Source: CBDBCU01 sp965242615
GTDB taxonomy: Bacteria > Chloroflexota > Dehalococcoidia > Lucifugimonadales > UBA3495
Assembly: GCA_965242615.1 (NCBI GenBank)
Contig: CBDESR010000004.1
Coordinates: 248,001-312,000 of the forward strand
DNA length: 64,000 bases
Direction of reading: 5' to 3'
Shown: positions 1 through 7,971 of the stretch, piece after piece
How positions within the stretch are numbered: the stretch's first letter is position 1
How the letters are laid out: each line of letters begins with the position of its first letter
Notes under the pieces: model-generated
What the model was told of the DNA's origin: nothing
The model's input: only the letters and a program-made list of their open reading frames with translations
Database searches by the model: none
Translations under genes and position numbers: made by a program

Positions 1-893
1 ATGCAAGCGGCGCAACGGGGATGGGAGGAGCGGGACGGGGCGGGTTGGATTATTCGGTGCGGCGGCAGATACGGGTCAACCGGGCGGCGAAGCGGGCGGC
101 GGATTTGGTGGGGGTGATGGGGGCGGTGCTGTTCAGCGCCGAGGATATTGAGCTGGTACAGGGCGCGCCGGCGGGACGGCGGCGCTATCTGGACATTCTG
201 ATTTCTCAAGGCAATCCCCTTTACTTGAAAGCGTTGCAGCGTTACTACCGGGTGGTCAGGCAGCGGAATCGGCTGCTGCGGCTGCTGCGGGAAGGGCGGG
301 CGGAGGCGCGGGAGTTGGAGTTTTGGGATGAGGAACTGGTACGGGAAGGGGCGTGGCTGACCGGGCAGCGGGGGGCGGCGTTGAAGCTGCTGGCGGAATT
401 GGGGGCGGAACATCATGGGGATTTGGGCAGTCCGGGGCAGGATTTTCGGCTGGAGTATCGGCCGAGTGTGGTTCCGGGGGAGGATGCGGCGGCGACGGAA
501 GGCAATTTTCGGGAGTTGCTGGCGGCGCGGCGGGCGCAGGAAAGGGCGGTGGGCAACACGGCGTTGGGGCCGCATCGGGATGATTTTGCGCTGCTGGTGG
601 ACGGGCTGGATATGGGCTACTTTGCGTCGCGGGGAGAGGCGCGGACTTTGGCGTTGACTTTGCGATTGGCGGAGGCGGCGTATTTGGCGTTGGCGCGGGA
701 GGAGGAGCCGATAGTGCTGCTGGATGATGCGCTGTCGGAGATGGATGCGGCGCGGCGGCGGCGGGCGTTGACCAAGATAGGCGGGTATGGGCAGGCGTTG
801 ATTACTACTACGGATTTGGAGCCGGCGCGGGCTTTTTTCGGGGAGGGGGCGGTGTATATGCGGGTTGAGGAGGGGACGGTGCGGTGGGAGTAG
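1..893 (+). CDS. recF: DNA replication/repair protein RecF, C-terminal part (cut by window start)
   Basis: The reading frame is open from base 3 and has no start in the window, so the N-terminus with the Walker A motif lies outside; about 297 of the usual 360-400 residues are present. RecF is an ABC/SMC-type ATPase that loads RecA at single-strand gaps. What shows it: the LFSAEDIELVQGAP segment, GPHRDDF, the family signature SRGEARTLALTLRLAEA, and the Walker B/D-loop PIVLLDDALSEMDAARR near the C-terminus. In many bacteria recF lies near dnaA and dnaN close to the origin, which fits the strong G-skew of the first 14 kb, but no dnaA boxes or dnaN are visible here. Confidence 0.93.
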   Translation, partial: ASGATGMGGAGRGGLDYSVRRQIRVNRAAKRAADLVGVMGAVLFSAEDIELVQGAPAGRRRYLDILISQGNPLYLKALQRYYRVVRQRNRLLRLLREGRAEARELEFWDEELVREGAWLTGQRGAALKLLAELGAEHHGDLGSPGQDFRLEYRPSVVPGEDAAATEGNFRELLAARRAQERAVGNTALGPHRDDFALLVDGLDMGYFASRGEARTLALTLRLAEAAYLALAREEEPIVLLDDALSEMDAARRRRALTKIGGYGQALITTTDLEPARAFFGEGAVYMRVEEGTVRWE

Positions 894-914
894 AGGGGCG
901 GGGGATGGGGGGTT

Positions 915-923
915 TGCTATAAT
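915..923 (+). promoter_or_regulatory. Extended -10 promoter ahead of mscS-like gene
   Basis: TGC-TATAAT is a perfect extended -10 (918-923 is the hexamer). No TTGACA-like -35 is seen at 16-18 bases upstream. Transcription would start near 930, giving a leader of about 40 bases. Confidence 0.55.
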
Positions 924-968
924 TGGCCGGGATGGGGCAAGCGGATTTAGCCGGGGGAGCAGGATTAG

Positions 969-2108
969 TTGATGGATGATTTGCTGGCGGCTTGGGGGTT
1001 GAGCGGCCTTTGGGGACAGTTGGCTACGGCGGCGGTTATTCTGGGGAGCGGGTTGGCGCTGTCCGGGGTTTTTGACAAGCTGCTGTATCCGATTATTTTG
1101 CGGTTCACCCGTTGGACGCCGACGGATTTGGATACGCGGCTGGTGCGGGCGTTTCGCAAGCCGTTGGCGTTTGGCATCCTGCTGCTGGGGGCGTATCTGG
1201 CGATTGTTCTGCCCTTTGAGTTGACGACGACGCAACTTCATGTGGTGGAGCGGGTGGCCGGGGTGGTGGCGGTGCTGCTGGGGGTTATCGGGGTTTCCTT
1301 TGCGGTGTCGAATGTTTTTCAGTGGTATATCGAGGTTATTTCGCCGAGTACGGCGACCAGTTTGGATGACCGGCTGATTCCGTTGCTGCGGCGGATTGCG
1401 GTGGCGCTGACTTACGGGCTGGGGGCGCTGCTGGCGTTGGATTTGCTGAGCATCAACATCAGTCCGCTGATTGCCGGGTTGGGGTTGAGCGGGCTGGCGG
1501 TGGCGTTGGCGTTGCAGCCGACTTTGGCTAACCTGTTTGCGGGAACTTATGTGATGACGGAGGGGGTGGTCAATCCGGGGGATTATATTGAATTGGACAA
1601 CGGGATTGCGGGGTATGTGCAGGATGTGAGCTGGCGGAGTACCCGGCTGCGGACCTGGACGAATAATCTGGTGGTGATTCCTAATTCCCGGTTTGCGGAA
1701 ACGATCATTACCAACTACCAGGGGCCGATACCGGCGGTTAATGTGTATCTGACTTGCGGGGTCAGCTACGAGAGCGATTTGTTTCTGGTGGAAGGGGTGT
1801 GCCAGGAGGTGATGGGGGAGCTGCTGGAGAAGGATGAGCGGGCGGTGAAGGAGTATGGGGCGTATTTCGGGTTTGAGAACTTTGACGATTCTAATGTGAG
1901 TTTTTACCTGTTTGTGCAGGCTAAAGACCGGATTGCCAGTTTTGATTTGCGGTCGGCGTTGATGCAGCGGCTGCACCGGCGGTTTCGGGAGGAGGGGATT
2001 CTGATTAACTACCCGATGCGGACGTTGAACTTGCCGGGGGATTGGAGTCCGGAGGCGATAATGGAGGGCAAGGGGCGGGCGGCGAGAAGGGCGGCGGGTG
2101 GGGAATAG
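969..2108 (+). CDS. Mechanosensitive ion channel, MscS family
   Basis: A 379-residue MscS-family channel (378 if the ATG at 972 is used instead of the TTG at 969). It is expected in the inner membrane, releasing solutes under hypo-osmotic stress. Hydrophobic segments cover roughly residues 15-35, 60-85, 90-115 and 150-190. The pore-lining helix (LGLSGLAVALALQPTLANLF) and the following beta domain (GDYIELDNGIAGYVQDVSWR, then VVIPNSRF) are typical of the family. The C-terminal alpha/beta domain is present. The gene has its own extended -10 promoter and stands alone between recF and tRNA-Ile. Which MscS subfamily it belongs to cannot be told from sequence alone. Confidence 0.88.
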   Translation: MMDDLLAAWGLSGLWGQLATAAVILGSGLALSGVFDKLLYPIILRFTRWTPTDLDTRLVRAFRKPLAFGILLLGAYLAIVLPFELTTTQLHVVERVAGVVAVLLGVIGVSFAVSNVFQWYIEVISPSTATSLDDRLIPLLRRIAVALTYGLGALLALDLLSINISPLIAGLGLSGLAVALALQPTLANLFAGTYVMTEGVVNPGDYIELDNGIAGYVQDVSWRSTRLRTWTNNLVVIPNSRFAETIITNYQGPIPAVNVYLTCGVSYESDLFLVEGVCQEVMGELLEKDERAVKEYGAYFGFENFDDSNVSFYLFVQAKDRIASFDLRSALMQRLHRRFREEGILINYPMRTLNLPGDWSPEAIMEGKGRAARRAAGGE

Positions 2109-2230
2109 GGGTAGGGGTTTTCGGGCGGTTTCAAGGTTTTGTCGTACGGCAAGGAGTTCGGGGTGAAAGGGAAAGTCGAGAGGAATGAGGGACGGTTAAA
2201 GGGCGTTGCAAAACCGGGCTAAAAAACCAC

Positions 2231-2259
2231 TTGCCATTGCTGCGGTGGCTTGTTATAAT
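2231..2259 (+). promoter_or_regulatory. Promoter of tRNA-Ile
   Basis: TTGCCA (2231-2236), a 17-base spacer, then TATAAT (2254-2259) with an upstream TG making an extended -10. It ends 30 bases before the tRNA. This is one of the best promoter matches in the window. Confidence 0.75.
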
Positions 2260-2288
2260 GGGGCGGTCAGATTTGACGCTCCGGGTGG

Positions 2289-2365
2289 GGGCCTGTAGCT
2301 CAGGCGGTTAGAGCGCGGTCCTGATAAGACCGAGGTCGTTGGTTCGAGTCCATCCAGGCCCACCA
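2289..2365 (+). tRNA. tRNA-Ile (anticodon GAT)
   Basis: A full cloverleaf can be drawn. The acceptor stem GGGCCTG (2289-2295) pairs with CAGGCCC (2355-2361). The D-arm is GCTC/GAGC, the anticodon stem CGGTC/GACCG encloses CTGATAA with anticodon GAT, and the T-loop is TTCGAGT. The T-stem has one T-T mismatch (2339/2353). Discriminator A is followed by an encoded CCA. It is a single tRNA gene with its own promoter, not embedded in an rRNA operon. Confidence 0.95.
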
Positions 2366-2380
2366 GAGATTTCCTCCTTT

Positions 2381-3388
2381 TCACTTCTTTTCCCCAACTC
2401 CGATTATTTGCGGGTAGAGGCCGGCTTGGGTAAGTTGCCGGTCAATTGATTCCGCTATAAATTGGGATCCGGCTGGCCGCAAGTGAATGCCGTCACCTTG
2501 TAAAAGCTGATCGAGGTCTTGCCGGGGCAGTTGGTTGAATTCCTGGTAAAGGTCAATCAGCGGGGCGTTTTCGGCGGCGGCTACTGCGCGGACGGCTTGG
2601 ACATACTGCTGATGCAGCGGCACTAAATCCTCGAGATTGGCCAGAAAGTGCTTGGTGGTCAAGTAGGGCGGTTCCTGCCCAAGTTGGTGGGAGGTGGGGG
2701 CAGTGAGGAGGATGGGGATGATGTCATTGTCCCGGGCGATGCGAACCATCTGGCGGAGATTGGCATGGAAGTCGGCCAAGGAAACCCGTTCCTGGCTGGG
2801 GTCGGCGAAGTGTTCCTTAATGGCAAGGAAGGCTTTATTGACGAGTTGGGCGGTCCGAAAGCGGGAAAGAAATGCCGACAGCCGGGAGAGGCTTCCCGGG
2901 TTAAGGAAGCGGGCGGCGTCTTTGTCTTGGAGTCCGAAATAGTTCCAATGGTCGTTCCAGCCGTAGTAGATGGTGATGGCCCGCGGCTGAATGGGCAGGA
3001 CATCCTGTTGCAGTTGCTGCAAGCCGGAATAGGTGCTCCACCCGGGTACGGCGAGGTTGCTATAAGTAAAATTGCTATCGGGATTACGCGCCGCGATTAT
3101 TGACTGGAGTTTTTCATCGTAATTACCGTAATAGGTGCAGGAGTCACCCATAAAGACTATTGAAGTCTGTTGGGTATGGGCGGCGGCAACTTGAGCTGAG
3201 TATTGGGGGGGCACCCAAAGCAGGTCAGGGTCGGCAAGGAAGTCGTTCTCCAGCGAAAACGGGTTGGGCCAGCCGAATTCAACCCGGGGCGGTTCCAGAG
3301 CGAATTGAAAACCGAAGAGACGCAAGCCCAGTTCAATGAGGATGAGCAGAACGGACGTGGTCAAGGCGTTGTAGCCAAGGAGCTGCAA
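2381..3388 (-). CDS. SGNH/GDSL-family hydrolase (membrane-anchored)
   Basis: A 335-residue protein with an N-terminal hydrophobic segment (about residues 8-25) and an SGNH fold. Block I is FMGDSCTYYG (nucleophile Ser), block II has NLAVPG, block III is the GWND motif, and block V is GDGIHLRPAG with the catalytic Asp and His. Such enzymes add or remove acyl groups on glycans. It is the last gene of the carbamoyltransferase operon, 74 bases after it, which suggests work on the same secreted polysaccharide. The start is a TTG. The frame stays open upstream to the previous stop but offers no ATG or GTG, and that stretch is proline-rich and probably not translated. Substrate unknown. Confidence 0.8.
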   Translation of the reverse strand: MQLLGYNALTTSVLLILIELGLRLFGFQFALEPPRVEFGWPNPFSLENDFLADPDLLWVPPQYSAQVAAAHTQQTSIVFMGDSCTYYGNYDEKLQSIIAARNPDSNFTYSNLAVPGWSTYSGLQQLQQDVLPIQPRAITIYYGWNDHWNYFGLQDKDAARFLNPGSLSRLSAFLSRFRTAQLVNKAFLAIKEHFADPSQERVSLADFHANLRQMVRIARDNDIIPILLTAPTSHQLGQEPPYLTTKHFLANLEDLVPLHQQYVQAVRAVAAAENAPLIDLYQEFNQLPRQDLDQLLQGDGIHLRPAGSQFIAESIDRQLTQAGLYPQIIGVGEKK

Positions 3389-3462
3389 GGCACGGCGGGT
3401 TCGGGAAGGGGGAGTCGGGGTTGGGTGCAGCGGGGGGGGGTACTGTTGGATGGCATAGCGGG

Positions 3463-5283
3463 TTAGTTTTTGGTCTTATGATTTTGGAAAGCGGTTTGTT
3501 CCGCTTTGTTGAGGAAGCAGTTGCCGATAGCCAGGCAGTCGAGGCCGGCGGCGGTGAAGCAGCGGAGGGCGTCGTGGGGGGTGCAGACGATAGGCTCCTC
3601 GTTGACATTAAAGCTGGTGTTGACGATGACCGGGCAACCGGTCTGGTCGGCAAAGGCGGTGAGGAGGGCGTGATAGCGGGGATTGGTTTCGGGGTGGACG
3701 GTTTGGACCCGGGCGGAGTAGTCAATATGGGTTACGGCCGGGATGGCGGAGCGGACTTCCCGGACGCGGTCGACGCCGGAAAGGGCGTTTGCCACAGATT
3801 TGCGGTGTTCGGCTTTGACGCCGGCGACGAGTAGCATATAGGGGCTGTCGGCGTTGAGGTCGAACCAGTCGGCTAGGGCGGAGCGCAAGACGCTGGGGGC
3901 AAAGGGACGGAAGGATTCGCGCTCTTTGACCTGCAAGTTGAGGGTCTGCTGGATGGTGGGGGAGCGGGCGTCGGCGAGGATGGAACGGCTGCCCAAGGCG
4001 CGCGGCCCGAATTCCATACGGCCTTGAAACCAGCCGATGGCTTTGCCGTCAGCCAGGGCGGTGGCGGTGGCGTCAATGAGTTCCCGGTCGGAAAGGACGG
4101 CGTAGTTGGCGCCGGCGGTGTCGAGGGTCCGGCAGATTTCGTCGTGGCTGAATTCCGGGCCGAGGTAGGCGCCTTGCATCGCGTCCTGGCCGGTTTCCTC
4201 AGTGATGGAGGGACGGGGTTCGTCAAAGAGGCCGTGGCTGGCGGCTAGGGCGGCGCCGAGGGCACCGCCGGCGTCTCCGGCGGCCGGCTGGATCCAGATG
4301 TTCTCGAACTGTCCGTCGCGCAATACTTTGCCGTTGGCGACACAGTTGAGGGCGACGCCGCCCGCCAGGCAGAGGTAGGGGATGCCGGTTTCGGCGCGGA
4401 GGGAACGGGTCAGACGCAGCACGGCCTCCTCGAGGACGGTTTGGATGGAGGCGGCCAAGTCCATGTGCCGCTGTTCGAGGGGTTCGTCGGGTTGGCGGGC
4501 CGGGCCGCCGAAGAGTTCAGCAAAGCGGCGGCCGGTCATTTTCAGCCCCGTGCAATAGTCGAAGTAGTCGAGGTTCAATCGAAAGGTGCCGTCGGCTTTC
4601 AGGTCGATAAGGTGGTCGAGGATGGCCGGGGCGTATTGGGGTTGGCCGTAGGGGGCCAAGCCCATCAGTTTGTATTCCCCGGAATTGACGGCAAAGCCGG
4701 TGTAGTAGGTGAAGGCCGAGTAAAGCAAGCCCAAGGAGTGGGGGAAGTGGATTTCCCGGAGCATTTCAAGGCGGTTGCCGTGGCCGACGGCGGCGGAAGT
4801 GGTGGCCCATTCGCCGACGCCGTCCATAGTCAAGACTACGGCGTCGGGAAAGGGAGAGGGGTAAAAGGCACTGGCGGCGTGGGACTGGTGGTGTTCGGTA
4901 AAGAGAAGTTTGGCGTTCCAGTCCACGGCCGGGTCGAGGGCTTTGAGGCGGCGGCGGAGCAGGTCTTTCTGGAAGAGTTTTTCCTTGACCCAGAGGGGGA
5001 TAGCCATACTGAAGGAGCGGAAGCCGCGGGGGGCAAAGGCAACATAGGTTTCGAGGAGACGCTCGAACTTGAGAAAGGGTTTGTCATAAAATACTACCCG
5101 GTCAAGGTCGGATGGGGATAGTCCGCCGGCTTGGAGGCAGTAATCGATGGCGTTTTGGGGATAGCCGGCGTCATTTTTTTTGCGGGTAAAGCGTTCCTCT
5201 TGGGCGGCGGCAAGGATGCGGCCGTCGACGACGAGGGCGGCGGCGCTGTCGTGGTAGAAGGCCGACAAGCCGAGGATACGCAT
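3463..5283 (-). CDS. NodU/CmcH-type carbamoyltransferase
   Basis: A 606-residue full-length member of the O-carbamoyltransferase family, which moves a carbamoyl group from carbamoyl phosphate to a hydroxyl through a carbamoyl-adenylate. The N-terminus (MRILGLSAFYHDSAAALV) and the metal-binding histidines in EHHQSHAASAFYPS belong to the Kae1-like domain (residues 1-360). The C-terminal domain carries GWFQGRMEFGPRALGSRS and CPVIVNTSFNVNEEPIV. It follows the DUF5989 and SxtJ-like genes by a few bases, an arrangement well known for this family. Given the GDP-fucose genes upstream, a sugar in an exported glycan is the likely acceptor, which is an inference. Confidence 0.92.
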   Translation of the reverse strand: MRILGLSAFYHDSAAALVVDGRILAAAQEERFTRKKNDAGYPQNAIDYCLQAGGLSPSDLDRVVFYDKPFLKFERLLETYVAFAPRGFRSFSMAIPLWVKEKLFQKDLLRRRLKALDPAVDWNAKLLFTEHHQSHAASAFYPSPFPDAVVLTMDGVGEWATTSAAVGHGNRLEMLREIHFPHSLGLLYSAFTYYTGFAVNSGEYKLMGLAPYGQPQYAPAILDHLIDLKADGTFRLNLDYFDYCTGLKMTGRRFAELFGGPARQPDEPLEQRHMDLAASIQTVLEEAVLRLTRSLRAETGIPYLCLAGGVALNCVANGKVLRDGQFENIWIQPAAGDAGGALGAALAASHGLFDEPRPSITEETGQDAMQGAYLGPEFSHDEICRTLDTAGANYAVLSDRELIDATATALADGKAIGWFQGRMEFGPRALGSRSILADARSPTIQQTLNLQVKERESFRPFAPSVLRSALADWFDLNADSPYMLLVAGVKAEHRKSVANALSGVDRVREVRSAIPAVTHIDYSARVQTVHPETNPRYHALLTAFADQTGCPVIVNTSFNVNEEPIVCTPHDALRCFTAAGLDCLAIGNCFLNKAEQTAFQNHKTKN

Positions 5284-5285
5284 GG

Positions 5286-5438
5286 CTAAAAGATGGTGTA
5301 GATGAAGGGCGCGGCCGGGCTGGTCGTGCTGAGGACGACCAAGCCGCCCAAGAGGAGGGCCATAACGATGACCGGAAGGAGCCAGAACTTTTTGCGGGCC
5401 AGCATAAAGGCCCAGAATTCAGCGAGGAAAGACAGCAC
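5286..5438 (-). CDS. DUF5989 family small membrane protein
   Basis: A 50-residue gene lying between the SxtJ-like gene and the carbamoyltransferase. The product begins (V/M)LSFLAEFWAFMLARKKFW, continues with one membrane helix (LLPVIVMALLLGGLVVL) and ends APFIYTIF. This matches the pattern I know for DUF5989: a short amphipathic start, an RKK-FW-LLP junction, one helix and an APFIYTxF tail. The start is taken as GTG at 5438, eleven bases after the TGA of the upstream gene. The stop lies two bases before the carbamoyltransferase ATG. Function unknown. Its fixed place beside NodU-type enzymes suggests it helps membrane recruitment. Confidence 0.85.
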   Translation of the reverse strand: MLSFLAEFWAFMLARKKFWLLPVIVMALLLGGLVVLSTTSPAAPFIYTIF

Positions 5439-5448
5439 TTCAGCGACC

Positions 5449-5886
5449 TCAGAATTGGTTTTGCATGGTTTCGGGTTCTGGCCCGGGCGGGTCGCGGGGG
5501 AGCCAGTAGCTGGCGGCGTCCCGGTTGTAGCGCAATCGCAACAGGTCTTTGCCCAAGGCGCGCATTATAATGCCGGTGGGCAATACTACGCCATAGAAAA
5601 GCAGGGCCATTACCAGGAAGGCGATGATGCGGTTCAGCACCAAGCGAACCCGATGCCAGAGGCGGTTGAGCGGACCCAAGAGTTGGGGTTTGAACAGGGC
5701 CGGCAGCAGGAAAACGGCGGCGATTACGGCGAAGTACCACCAGTAGGGTTTTTCCCGGACAAACAGGTGCAGCAGGGCAATGATGGTGAATACGGCGGCA
5801 AAGATGATGCCGAAAATCCGGTTGGAAGTTTCGGCAATGGGCGCGCCGCCGGTCAGCCGCTCGTGGGTATGTACGGGTTCTGCCAT
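5449..5886 (-). CDS. SxtJ family membrane protein
   Basis: A 145-residue protein with hydrophobic segments near residues 22-42, 48-66 and 86-106. The family marks are SNRIFG near the start, LLGPLNRLWHRV in the middle, GKDLLRLRYNRDAASYWLPR and a C-terminal MQNQF. SxtJ-type proteins occur next to NodU-type carbamoyltransferases and are named after the saxitoxin cluster, though their role is not established. The gene follows the GDP-fucose synthase gene by 56 bases and precedes the DUF5989 gene, so it is probably part of the same transcript. Confidence 0.85.
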   Translation of the reverse strand: MAEPVHTHERLTGGAPIAETSNRIFGIIFAAVFTIIALLHLFVREKPYWWYFAVIAAVFLLPALFKPQLLGPLNRLWHRVRLVLNRIIAFLVMALLFYGVVLPTGIIMRALGKDLLRLRYNRDAASYWLPRDPPGPEPETMQNQF

Positions 5887-5942
5887 AATCGGAAAGGCCG
5901 CCGTTGGGCCGGGTTAGTTGGCCCAATTATAGCATATTGGGG

Positions 5943-6902
5943 TTAGACGGCAACGGCGGCGTAGTTTTTCAGGTACCAGTCGTAGGTAGTCCGCAAGCCA
6001 TCGGCAAGGCTGGTGCGGGCTTGCCAACCGAGTTGGTGGCACTTGGTCATATCGAGAAGTTTGCGAGGGGTGCCGTCGGGCCGGGTGGGGTCGAAGGCGA
6101 TTTCACCCTCGAAGCCGACTACTTGGCCGATGGTGGCGGCCAGTTCGGCAATGGAGACATCATCGCCGACGCCGACGTTGATGATTTCCGGGGAGTTGTA
6201 GTTTTGCATCAGGAAACAAGCGGCGTCAGCCATATCGTCGATGTAAAGGAATTCGCGGCGGGGGCGGCCGGAACCCCAGACGGGGACGGAGGGGTCGCCG
6301 TCGAGTTTGCCCTGGTGGAACTTGCGGAGGAGGGCGGGGATGACATGGGAGGATTCGAGGTCGAAGTTGTCGCCGGGGCCGTAAAGGTTGGTGGGCATCA
6401 GGGAGATGGTGTTGAAGCCGTACTGCCGGGTGTAAGCCTGGCACATTTTGATGCCGGCGATTTTGGCGACGGCGTACCATTCGTTGGTGGTTTCCAGTTC
6501 GCTGGTGAGGAGGGAGTCCTCGGTGATGGGCTGAGGAGCCATGCGGGGATAGACGCAACTGGAGCCGAGGAAGCAGAGTTTGGCGGCGCCGTGGCGGTAG
6601 GCGGCGTCAATGACATTGGTCTGGATTTGGAGGTTCTGGCTGATGAAATCGGCGGGCCAGGTGTCGTTGGCGACGATGCCGCCGACTTTGGCGGCGGCGA
6701 GAAAGACATACTGGGGCTGTTCGTCGCTGAAAAAGCGTTCGACGGCGGCTTGGTCGCGCAAATCCAGTTGGGCGCGGGTGCGCTGGATGAGGTTGGTAAA
6801 GCCGAGTTCGGCGAGGCGGCGGGTGATGGCGGAACCGACCAAGCCGCGGTGGCCGGCTACAAAAATTGACGCGTCTTGGTCCATAGCGGTTTCCGGTTTC
6901 AT
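5943..6902 (-). CDS. fcl: GDP-L-fucose synthase
   Basis: A 319-residue extended SDR that epimerises and reduces GDP-4-keto-6-deoxymannose to GDP-L-fucose using NADPH. It shows the Rossmann motif GHRGLVGSA, the family segment AAAKVGGIVAN, the catalytic SSC-VYP serine, and the YAVAK tyrosine/lysine pair. It follows gmd by 48 bases and uses that gene's product. The ATG at 6902 has a good GGGGAG ribosome site seven bases upstream; a second ATG at 6884 is possible. Length is normal. Confidence 0.95.
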   Translation of the reverse strand: MKPETAMDQDASIFVAGHRGLVGSAITRRLAELGFTNLIQRTRAQLDLRDQAAVERFFSDEQPQYVFLAAAKVGGIVANDTWPADFISQNLQIQTNVIDAAYRHGAAKLCFLGSSCVYPRMAPQPITEDSLLTSELETTNEWYAVAKIAGIKMCQAYTRQYGFNTISLMPTNLYGPGDNFDLESSHVIPALLRKFHQGKLDGDPSVPVWGSGRPRREFLYIDDMADAACFLMQNYNSPEIINVGVGDDVSIAELAATIGQVVGFEGEIAFDPTRPDGTPRKLLDMTKCHQLGWQARTSLADGLRTTYDWYLKNYAAVAV

Positions 6903-6950
6903 TGCCTAACTCCCCTAGTTTTAACTTCGCTGCGGGTCAGGGATCCGGGC

Positions 6951-7964
6951 TTACTGCTGGCGGGCTGCGGCCCGGGCCAGAGGCAAGTCCACTGCTACCA
7001 TTTCCTTTACCAGTTCATTGAAGCCGATTTCCGGCTGCCAGCCCAGTTGCCGGCGGGCTTTGGTGGTGTCGCCGACGAGGGATTGGGGTTCGACGGGGCG
7101 AAAGAACTTTTCATCAATGCGTACGATAGTTTGGCCGGTGGCGGTGTCAAGGCCGGTTTCAGCGACGCCCTGGCCGCGCCATTCCAAGGATATGTCCAAG
7201 GCGGCCGCGGCGGCGGTTACGAAGTCGCGGACGGAATGGAGTTGGCCGGAGGCGATAACATAATCCTCCGGGTTGGGCTGCTGGAGCATCATCCATTCGG
7301 CGCGGACATAATCTTTGGCGTGGCCCCAATCGCGTTGGGCGTCCATATTGCCGAGGTAGAGGCATTGCTCTAACCCTACTTTAACACGAGAGAGGGTGCG
7401 GGTGATTTTGCGGGTTACGAAAGTGTCGCCGCGCAAGGGGGATTCGTGATTATAGAGGATGCCGCTGCACGCGTAGATGCGGTAGGATTCCCGATAGTTG
7501 ACGGTTATCCAGTGGGCGTAGGCTTTGGCGGCGGCGTAGGGGGAACGGGGGTAAAAGGGAGTAGTTTCCCGCTGGGGGCTTTCGACGGCTTTGCCGAACA
7601 TATCGGAGCTGGAGGCCTGGAAAAAGCGGGTTTGCTCGGCAAGGCCGCAGATGCGGATGGCTTCGAGGATGCGGAGGACGCCGAGGGCGTCGGCGTTGGC
7701 GGTGTATTCGGGGGTCTCGAAGGAGACGGCGACTTGGCTTTGGGCAGCCAAGTTGTAGATTTCATCGGGGCGGACTTCGTGGACGATGCGGATGAGGTTG
7801 GTGGCGTCGGTGAGGTCGCCGTAGTGGAGGATGACGCGAGGGTCGGGTTCGCGGAAGTCGCCGAAAACCCGGAGGCCGTGGACGGTGTAGCCCTTTTCCA
7901 GCAACAGTTGGGACAGATAGGTTCCGTCCTGGCCGGTTACGCCGGTGATCAAAGCGGTTTTCAT
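6951..7964 (-). CDS. gmd: GDP-mannose 4,6-dehydratase
   Basis: A 337-residue SDR-type dehydratase making GDP-4-keto-6-deoxymannose from GDP-mannose. It starts MKTALITGVTGQDGTYLSQ, with the GxxGxxG-type cofactor loop typical of Gmd. It carries the NLAAQSQV segment, the SSSDMFG serine and the YAAAKAYAHW catalytic Tyr/Lys, then YNHESPLRG. It sits between a glycosyltransferase-like gene (7-base gap) and fcl, and the pair supplies GDP-fucose for glycan assembly. Length is near the usual 340-370. Confidence 0.95.
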   Translation of the reverse strand: MKTALITGVTGQDGTYLSQLLLEKGYTVHGLRVFGDFREPDPRVILHYGDLTDATNLIRIVHEVRPDEIYNLAAQSQVAVSFETPEYTANADALGVLRILEAIRICGLAEQTRFFQASSSDMFGKAVESPQRETTPFYPRSPYAAAKAYAHWITVNYRESYRIYACSGILYNHESPLRGDTFVTRKITRTLSRVKVGLEQCLYLGNMDAQRDWGHAKDYVRAEWMMLQQPNPEDYVIASGQLHSVRDFVTAAAAALDISLEWRGQGVAETGLDTATGQTIVRIDEKFFRPVEPQSLVGDTTKARRQLGWQPEIGFNELVKEMVAVDLPLARAAARQQ

Positions 7965-7971
7965 TGGCGGA

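Noticed and set aside
4441..5121. 226-codon plus-strand frame opposite the carbamoyltransferase
   Set aside because: Antisense shadow with no domain; the minus-strand gene is full length.
5904..6869. 321-codon plus-strand frame opposite fcl
   Set aside because: Composition is Gly/Val/Ala-rich as expected from antisense of a GC-rich gene; fcl on the other strand is certain.
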